NCBI GenBank assembly: GCA_963377175.1
Contig: CAUJNA010002724.1
Coordinates: 556,093-620,092, forward strand
DNA: 64,000 nucleotides
Reading direction: 5' to 3'
Origin: Effrenium voratum
Lineage: Eukaryota > Sar > Dinophyceae > Suessiales > Symbiodiniaceae
A program made the position numbers and the translations under genes. Of the stretch, positions 37,901 through 47,600 are shown one piece after another. Every line of letters begins with the position of its first letter. The stretch's first letter is position 1. Below the pieces are notes generated by a model. The model ran no database searches and was not told where the DNA came from. It was given only the letters and a program-made list of their open reading frames with translations.

Positions 37901-38569
37901 AAGCCATCGCCAGATCAACTCACTGGCCGAAAGCTTTGGGCCAAGTGAAATAAAGGGTATCGAGTTGGGGTGAGTCCCTACCAAAGCCTTGTATCGAGTT
38001 AAGGGGACCTAAGGTGATAAGGTGATAAACAGGTGATAAACAAAATCGAGTTAAGGTCCCCCTTGCTATCACCTCTTTGCTATCGACCGTAACTAAAAGT
38101 GATTGCCAAACAGGGGGACCCACTCACCAGGCCCTCCAAGAGGAACATGATCTTGCAGTGTCCCACGGGTGCCATGGCAACGTGGGAGGTAGTGTAAACA
38201 GCTAGATTCGCTTTGAACTGAGATATCTTGGTTGCTGTTGACCCCTCTGCAAAAGGTTTAACTTTTGGTCAGATTGGAAAATCCACAAAGTTTCAACCCA
38301 AAAGTTCAAGTCCAAAGATCCGGACAAATAGCCATGAAGACTTCCACCCCTAAAACAACATGTGCCGGCACTCACCGACCGCACTCAGGACACTCACCGA
38401 CAGCACCGGCCTTTCCTTCAGGCAAATCAGCCGAATTCCGGGGGCGCGAGGCTGGCAAAATAGCAAGTTGAGTCATTCGACCCAAGAAAGTCCCCCTGTT
38501 GCTGAAGAGCTTTTGTTCCGGACTAACCATGAAACTGAGACACAGAGAGAGAGAGAGAGAAGAGAGAGA

Positions 38570-38601
<32 letters not shown>

Positions 38602-41600
38602 CAGAGTTGGAGAGATGGAAGAGAAAGGACCTAAAAGTAAAAGATTGCCATTCATTCCCACATATGGCTGTGGCTCAAAAAACCCGTACCAAAATGGAAC
38701 CTTGGTAAGTGGAAACATTGACCAAAACCTGCGGTTTGCCCCTCCGATCGTTTAATTTTGAGCCACACCCATTTCATCAGGGATCCTTACACTATACACC
38801 TGAACATTGCCTTGTAAATGATGGTTTCCCTTTATTTTGGTGGAAAAAGCCATGTTTCAAATGGTTGCAACATGTTTTTCTTTTAAGGAGCCCTGTTCAT
38901 TTCCACATATGAGTATCTTGACTAGAATGAAGGCCATAGCTGATCTTCCGCAGCTTCCAGGATAGATGTGCCGTGGGATAGATGCTCATCCGTATTTAGT
39001 GAACATAAACTTCCATTTGGTTAAGGCCCCAGTATATATATATATATGTATTTATTTATTTATTTCCAGTAGTAATGAATTCCTGTTAAAACCAACAAGG
39101 GAAATAAAACGAAAAACATCTTAAGCAAATGGAGGTAAACAATGACACACATGTTGTTATTCATTGACACGTCCCATTGCTAGCTGAGTCGACAAGTCGT
39201 TTTGCTTGGCCTATTGCAACATGAAGGGGCAACTTGTACCAGCATAATTTTACCAGAGAGTGACAGCTCCCTGGCCGATTTTTTCTTTAGTAGGGACCTC
39301 GACCATCAATTCGCCTGGTTTATGACCATGTTGATCTAAACAAAAGATCAAGCCTAAGTAGCCCGGAACACCTCAAGGAAGCCGATCCCCTGGAAACCGG
39401 ATCGATCTTATTCGACCGTTCCACCACCCCCCTGGCGGCGCTGCGGGGGGGGGGGGTTCTCTCTAAGAAAGTTCGGGGCGCTCATGCAGGTCAGTCTTGA
39501 AGCGCTTGATCACCGTCTGGCAGTCGGTCATCTTCTTGCCTGGGGCTAAGCTCCGGGAAACATCACTCGGTTGTTTTTCTGCTCCCCTGCTCAAAGTTTA
39601 ACTTTTAGTGGACTAAATGGAAAACAGTGGACTTGGAAAACAGTGGACTTTTAGTGGCTTTTAGTGGGCTTTTAGTGGACTTTTAGTGGAACACCCATGA
39701 GTTGGCAAAAAGTTGAAGACCTAACATGTAAGTTTTTGCCGTTAAGTGGGGATTTCAGCCACTAAACCACCGTAAGCAAACATGCAAAATGTGTTTTCTT
39801 CTCCCCACCACAACCATGCGAAGTTCCGGAAAAAGAAAAAACATCAGTCACTGGCTGCTGGGAGTGGCCGAGACCCTCTCGGCCGGGTCTCGGGAATGAA
39901 GGAGGTGCCTATTGGTGGTCCTGGCAAAATGAGAAACATGAGCCACTTAGCTCAAAACCGATCGGCGCAATGGAAAGGAAGTCCCATGCTTCAGGAATTG
40001 CAAGGGCGGAGATTGCCGCACCGATTTTTATGGCAAGGGGATTGTCCCTTACAAACCTTCTACCCGAATCGGTTTTGATTGAGGCTCACATGCTGCTTGC
40101 TATGCGGCGGCTTCCTTTGCGGAAAATCAATCACGGTGGCTACGTGTTGATTCCTGGGAAGATTAAACATGGGCTACTCACTTCCTGAGAGGATCGGCTT
40201 ACACAAGTCCCAACTCTGGTTTGGCACTCAACTGATATTCCCAAAAAAATCAGGGAAACCAAGAAGTGAGAGCATGCCCCCCGTCTTTCGCACCCAGTGG
40301 CGCTGTGACACGATATCTTCCTGCAGCGTCTTGTGCTTGTTGTTCAGCTGCTGGATGTTCACCTGCGACGCAAAGCGAACGAAGACTTGTGGGATCCCCT
40401 TCAAAGGGGTAGGTACGTGGAGTGGGTAGTTGCGAGCCCTAGGTTTCTTAGGGTTCCCTGGGCGACCCCCGACCAGCGTACCACCTGGAATATAATTTCC
40501 ACGCCGGGGGTGTTTTCTTTTTTGGGAGGGGGCCTTTTTGGGGGTGAATTTGTGGCGAAACCAACGGGGAACCAGCCATCTGTGGGGTCCCCTATTTCAG
40601 GACACACCCATATACATATACACCCATACTAGGGTTTTAGTTGGTCATGAGAAAAAGGAGTCGACCAGGTGGCAAGGTGGTTTCGTGCAAACTCCTAACA
40701 CTGGCTTAAACATGTTGAGCTGGATGGCCACAAAACCCGTATGGCTGTGTCCTTTGCAGGACAAAAAACGGTCAACGCCGCCCAAAGATCAGAAGTCCCA
40801 AGTCAGGGCGGGTCTGACCACAAAAGGATTCTCGGTTGCGTTCTGCTCCCTTGCTAAAAAATATTTTTTTAGTGGACTAATTGGAAAACCCATTAGTTGG
40901 CAACATGTTAAAGTCCTAACATCTCGTGGCAGAATGCACTAAAGGATTGAACAACCCCACCCCCCCAGGCCAGGGCATGAGGACACTCCGCCTGCAGCTG
41001 GGTGTTCTTCCGGTGGTAGTCCTCCAGGTCAGAGTCCATGGCCTGAATCTCCTCGACGTGCGTGCGCTGATTTCGGTTGCTTGGCGTCCCTGCAACAGAC
41101 GAATCGCCAAAACCTCCTTTTGCTTAAGTCCCCTGGAAAAATAAAAGCAATTCCAGTAGTGAGAGACCCTTTCAAACCAACAGGGGAAAATAAAAAACAT
41201 TCTTAACCAAGTGGAAGAAAAAGGAACTTCAGGGAACCCCTTGAATTGGATGACCCGTTGGATGCGGTGGGTTCTAACAAATATTTGCCTTTTCGGGTGC
41301 TCGCATTGCGCAAGCGATCGGACCGTCTAGCCCAGGTCTCCCGACTCGAAGATTTGATCAATACCACCAATCTAGGACTTCGTGGTTGAAAAAGTTAACC
41401 CTTTCAAGGCTAGACGACTTTTTTGGGAAGCCATCAAAAGGGATTTACCGGGCCAGACTTAAACACCCAAGAAAAACAAAAACGCATGCAATTGGTGGGT
41501 AGCATGACTGGCAGAATCGTCCGCGGGCCATGGACCGCAGGTGTTGCAAGGAAAAATGAAGCAGACCCAAAAAGGCAAAGAGTTCAACAGGTCAATGATC

Positions 41601-44600
41601 CGTCCAATAGCGGGTGCCACTGAGCTCTTTCGGACCTGACGCCGGCTCTGCGCGGAAGATGGAGGCGCCGTCGACGGCCCCACTTAAAGGGGCAGGGGTC
41701 GATGCTGATGCTTCCTGGAATTTTATGACAAGCTGGTTGAGTTCCTCGGTTTGAATTCGGAATGTTGCCACGAAAGAAGCACAACGCCAGGATTTGGATT
41801 TCCCCGTTGAGTTGCAAATCCACTGGGGGTCTATTGACACGATCGCCACTCGTGGTCCCAGACCCTGGAGCACGGGCTACTTCTGGTTGGCATGGCGGGT
41901 ACCCAGTTATTTTATACCTCACAAATTGGGCGGTGTCCGTTTCCTTTTTCAAACCCTTCAAAGAGGGACCCCGGCTCGAGGATCAGTTGGATGGGTGAAC
42001 TCCTGTGGAGTTCTGGGAGAAACCATTTATTATGTGGTGTGGAATTTTGCTTATGTGTGGGGGTGTCAAAAAAGGGACCCCCCCCAATCTTTTTGATTTC
42101 CATGCGAAACCGGTCCAAGTCCGCTTTGATCTCTTGTGAACTCCCAAGTCCGGAGACAAAACAATGGAGTTTTCAGGGACAAGGTGCAGCACGTACCCCA
42201 AGCACAACTCTTCAAGAACGTGCGCCACGTGTAAACACTCCAAACTGTTGGTTGTTAAAACTGGGTTTGACCGAGTTTTCAGACGAAATCCCCATCTCCT
42301 TCTTCATCTCCGCGATCTTGTCGTTCTTGGGGTCGATCTGCGCCTTGAGTTCGCGGATCTTGTAGTCCAGCACGAACTTGAACTTCTCGAGCTCCTGATT
42401 AAGATGGCTCTTGGTCGGTCTGTCTGCAGCGCTGCCCTCAGATCCCCAGCTAAAAGCTGAGCGGTTGGCTTAAAGCAAACATCAAGAGGAATACAGTTGC
42501 GGAATAAGGGTCCCTTTTTTGTAGTCCGTTTGAGTAGGGGAACCCTGCCCCTAAAAAGGGGAGAGAAGGGCAGAACTGGGGCGACCTAGAGGACGCTGGA
42601 CCCCGCGCCCGGGGTTCGCGCACCAAGAAAAAGCCCCCCTTTGCGCCCGGTCGAGGCTGGTGGCAAATTCTGGCCCCTCAGGCCTTCCACGAACTCCACG
42701 CAAACCGCAAGACTGTCGCTGAGATCCACCACGCAAACACGTGTGTTGTCCGAAAGTGCGACGCATTGCAGCCCATGCCAGAGAAAGATGGCAGTTTGCA
42801 CAGAAGAAGCTGGAGTATGCTGAAATCGACCTGGCTAGGTGATCTTTGGCGCCTGTTTCCAAAAGTGCACTAGGGGACATGGAGGCAACAAAGGGCCTTA
42901 GGGCCATGAGGACCAAATGTTCGACTGCTCAGCTTTGCCTTGTGAGGGATTCCAAACTCCACGAATGCCATTGCAACACGTGGTCAAATGCTTACTGTCT
43001 GAGTGATAGCGAGGCTCTGCCTCTGGTCAAACCGGGTACAAGGCTTTGCCTCTCATTTCTGGCCTGGTTTCAGATCCCCTGCTAAAAACAAAAAGGTTAG
43101 TGGGTTAAATGAAAACCACCACTAAACCCTAAAAACCTAAGAAGCTAAGCTGAACTGGCTGGCTTCGGAGGGTTCGATGAAAACATGACTTAGAGGCCTA
43201 GAGTCGAGGGGAGCCGTATGCCTCCTGCATGGCCAAGACACATGCCTGCTTTAAAGGAACCCGGCCTGAGGAAGCAGGCTCTAGGCTCTGATGGACACTG
43301 CTCGGCGCGCCACCGGTTGACCCAAATAACAACACCATGGTGATCGTGGTCTCTATTGTCAAAAGGCATGTGTCTATATAATAAATACCGTGCTGTATTC
43401 ATGGAAGACAAGCGGAGCCTTCGTTGAGGTCCATTCCACTTCCAATCCCTCCCCTAATAAAGGACTCCCGGATCCCTTAATTGGCCCTCAACCACAAAAG
43501 GACCAATTCAAAAGAAGACGAGCCATGTGGTGTGTCTCACACCTGAAGGCAATGAAAACAAAGGCTTATTTGCGAGCCCAAATGGATGTCCATTTTGAGA
43601 TACATGTCCAACAATGAGCTCATGAGCTCACTCTGATGAGGGTCCTTTACTTGGGAAATCCTTATGTCAGGTTTTGTAAACCGTACGGAATTGGCAGTCC
43701 CCTTTGTGAGTCATGTTGTCTTGCAAAGTGTTTATGATCTGCGATTGAAATAGTTCTTAATGAAGCCATTGGAGAAGAAATATTTCAAAATGGACGGCAC
43801 GTCTTATAATAGACCAAGAGCTGGGCGGGTTCCATTTAGTGGCCCTTTAAAACCACTCCAAAACAGAACGATATCCGACTCGACGTAATTGTCATTCCGC
43901 TCGGCCGCGCAACATGCGCTGCGAGCCGGAAACTACAATACGCAGACAGCGAAATCGATTTCATTTCTATGTACCTATTTATCTATCTCTATATCTATAA
44001 TATATCTATCTATTTTCTATCTCTCCCTCTATCTTTAAAATTAGCTATCTATTTTTCTCTACCATTATCTAAAAAAGTATATTATTTATTTTATTTCTTT
44101 TGATCTCTCCCTACCTGTCAATCTACTCATCCAAAAAAGATATTGTATCTCAGAATGGACATTGGTGATAGATTCCGTTGTCCATTTGGTGCCCCCTTAG
44201 CCCAACCCAACACGCGTAGCCTCAAAAAAGTGGGCACACTCATATTTCGCCCGAACCTGATCTCGGTGTCTACACTTTGCAGGGTCCCCTGTTTTTTTCG
44301 TCCCGCACCATTTTTCCTCCCACAAATGAACCGAACGTCAGGTTCCAGTGGTGGGAGGGTATCACCCTAGGGGAGCTCAATCAACATTGACCATGGGTGC
44401 CATGAACTGCCTCGAGTTGGCTCCGCATTGGGTGTCCTTGTGTGCCCGGATGCCCCAAGAAAGGACGCCAACAGAAAGGCCACTTTTGATTTTGTTGGGG
44501 ATTCCTTTAAAAGAGACACACCATTTCATACCAACCAAAGAAACCAAAGGCATTCCTTTGGCGATCACGAACCTGGAACGCGAAACCCGGGGACCCGGCA

Positions 44601-47600
44601 TTCCAGGGTCAGATCCATGACTGCTTCACTTCTCAAGGGATTCCCTCCCACTCACAGCAAGCGGGGATTTTCTGAAAACACGTAAACCTAATTTGTGTTT
44701 TTTGTCCACTAGAAAGTGGGACCTCCCTACAACCAACCAAGCCAAGACCAGCAAAGGCACCCATCAATAACCCACCAATTCCACTTCCGAATTCAGGTTG
44801 AGCGGACCCCCGAAAACCGGCCCAAACTCTTGGCCCAAATGAGTCCTCATGCCTTTCTTAGCCACTTGCAGGCTCCAAACCCCCAAAACAGTGACGAACG
44901 AGTTGACACCCCCCTGTGCCGAAAATATGATTCACGTTTGCCACCCCTTTTTGGAGGAAAAGGCACACACACATACACATTCCGGACGTGAGCTCGGAAC
45001 AGACCCGCCATAAAATAGGCAGAACAACATTATGGGGTGTACTAATATGACGGGACCCCAAAATGGTGCGGTGCCTGTTGGTTTGCGGCCGGCCCAAAAC
45101 AAAAGGCTACCCACTCCCAAAGCACACATACACACACATGATAAAAATAACCCCCATCGCCCCATCTCTCGGGCATCCCTTTTCCCGGCCATTGCCGGAG
45201 AAGGATCCCCCAGGCGCAGCGATGGCCCATTCCCACAAGGGTTGATGGCTTGACGTCTTTGGAACATCCCTTTTATACATGGGGCACCCATCTCCCATCT
45301 CTACCAGCCGTGGGTGAGTCGTCTTTCAGTTGGAAACCCAGTAGGAACACCAACCCTGACCCTTCCCCCTAGCTCCATTCCCGCTTTTTGGCCCCTGGAA
45401 AAAATAACATGTACAGTATTAGATTCCCTTTACAACCAAAAAGGGAAACTAGCAACAAACAAACCAGGACGGCGTTGTTGGAAAATAATCTTAAGCACCT
45501 GTTGGAAAACATGTGGCCCTCGTACATGGCTTATAAAACACATCCAAACTAAGCAAAGGACACCGGGGTTCTAGCTCCTCATGGGTAGTCCAAATAGAAT
45601 CCGAAATGGTGGGTTTCCTTTCGGCTTCCCTAAAACCCCCCAACCAAAAAGGCGACAACTCAAGAAAAGACGAGCTGCCCATCTGGATGTGAATCGTTAT
45701 TTGGAAAATGGTCGCCTTAACGACTGGAAGGTTCTCAAAATGGGATTCGGACACCCTGTGTGGTTGGTATTCGAAGGGAGCCAAAAAGAGACCAACCCGC
45801 CCCTTTTTTGAGTCCGGGACGCCCGGCGTGCCCTGTTTTTTCAGTGTTCTTGCTCGCGTTGAGCGTCCCGTTCTGTTCTTAGCATCACCCCCCTTTTCCA
45901 AACCAAACCAGCAAACGACACCTCATTCGGCAGTGAAGTATTCAATTGGGCTTTCCTTTGACGCATATTCCAAGCCCCCATTGGCAAGCAGGCTGATTCG
46001 CTTCGAAGAGCTACGCAAATAAAATGGATCTGGAGAGTACGTCTGAACATAAGACTTACTTTGAGCAAGCTAAGAATCTCCTTCCATTTGGTTAAGACCC
46101 CTGGAAGAAATGAGAAAATATGTCCAGTAGTGATAAGTTCCTTCTAAAACCAACAAGGGGAAATAATAATAATAATAATTATTCAAAAAAAATAATCATT
46201 TCAGCAAAGGGAGGACTTTGAGCAAGCGAAGCATGTCTCCTGGTTCTGCTTCTTGAGCTCGTAGATCTTCCCCTCCTTGTCCCCGATGGTGCCGTCCCGC
46301 TGTCGGATCTCCTTCACCTTGGCAAAGCAAGTGCATGGCTTTGTCTCCAAAGGGAAGGTCCATAAAATGAAGGCGGGCATGTCTCCATCTTTTAACGGGA
46401 TCCCCAAGATGGTATTGTTGCTTTTGGTGTCCCTCTACAACCACCAGCAAAGGGTACCAGCTCCCCAAAAACGACGAGCCCAGCGAGTTTCTTCCCTTCG
46501 GCTTCCCAAATTTCAACCCAGGGGTTCCAACTTGAAGCTTACCGAGCCACATGCCTTCGGACACCTCGAGTCTCTTTATGCCATGCTCACGTGGGTTTCA
46601 CCGGGTCGAGTTGTTTCCGCTCGCTGAAAGGGAGAAACCTGTGGGGAGTTCGGAATCAACCCGTCCAATCCAAGGGGGGCACAGAAGTGACGGATTCCCG
46701 CCGAAAGGAAGAAACATTAAGACCTAGACTCCCAGTGAATTGAGTTCCATGGGGAAAAAGAACGGACACCAGGTGTTTGGTTGATGTTCAAGGGGGGCCC
46801 GCCTCCAGAACAAAGGAGAAAGGGAAGCAACACTTGAAACTCGAAACTATGAACTCTAGTCCCTTAACTATCTTAACTTAGCTTGAGAGTTTAAACTTCA
46901 TGAATCTAGTGGGATATGCTCACTCCAAGTGGATTGGCCAAGAATTCTGGACTTTTTTCCACCAGAACGGCTTTCCCCAAAGAAACAAATATCAAGTCCG
47001 ATTTGGGATATCCCACGGGATGTGGCTGTAGCTAAAAAAAGTGATAGCAAAATGACACCTTGCTAAATGAAACCAAAGACTAAAACCCGCGTAACCTCAG
47101 CTCTTTAATTTTGAGCCATACACATGTATTGTTTTAGCCAAGTTGACGAGTCTGATATGAGCAGAAGGCGTAGTCTGGTCCGGGGCTTCCAGGGCTGAAG
47201 CTTGGGGTACACTTTTTTTTGGCTGGCTGAAGATGTTGGAAATAAAAAAAAACAACTGTTGGGTCCTCCAGTAGAGAGGTTAGACTAAGTTGGTACCCGA
47301 TGTTTTGCTTTTTCTGCAGTCTATTTTAGGGGAACCCTCCCAACCAAAAAAAGGGAGAGAAGAGCACTGAGGGACCTAGACCGGCTAAAAAGGGAAGTTA
47401 CGCTGCCATGGTACCCACGAGAGGGTCTCCTTTGAAAGGAATAGTCAAAACCAGGACCCCTGAGTGGTTTAATGTTAGTGGACAGGAGGATAAGTCGGGA
47501 AAGGAAAGGTTTTAGTGGGACGTGACAAATCCTTCAAAACTCTAGAGGTCTGAAAAACGTCCATATTGGCATGTCTCAAACTTGGGGGGGCCCCAAAATG

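Larger units (their letters stand above)
43090..46057. other. Inside the CFAP57 e3-e4 intron; no gene seen
   Basis: This stretch holds the TATC-like repeat, family A copy 11, and single arms of TIR elements. A short GC peak (45160-45240) is open but lacks clear splice signals. Confidence 0.5.
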
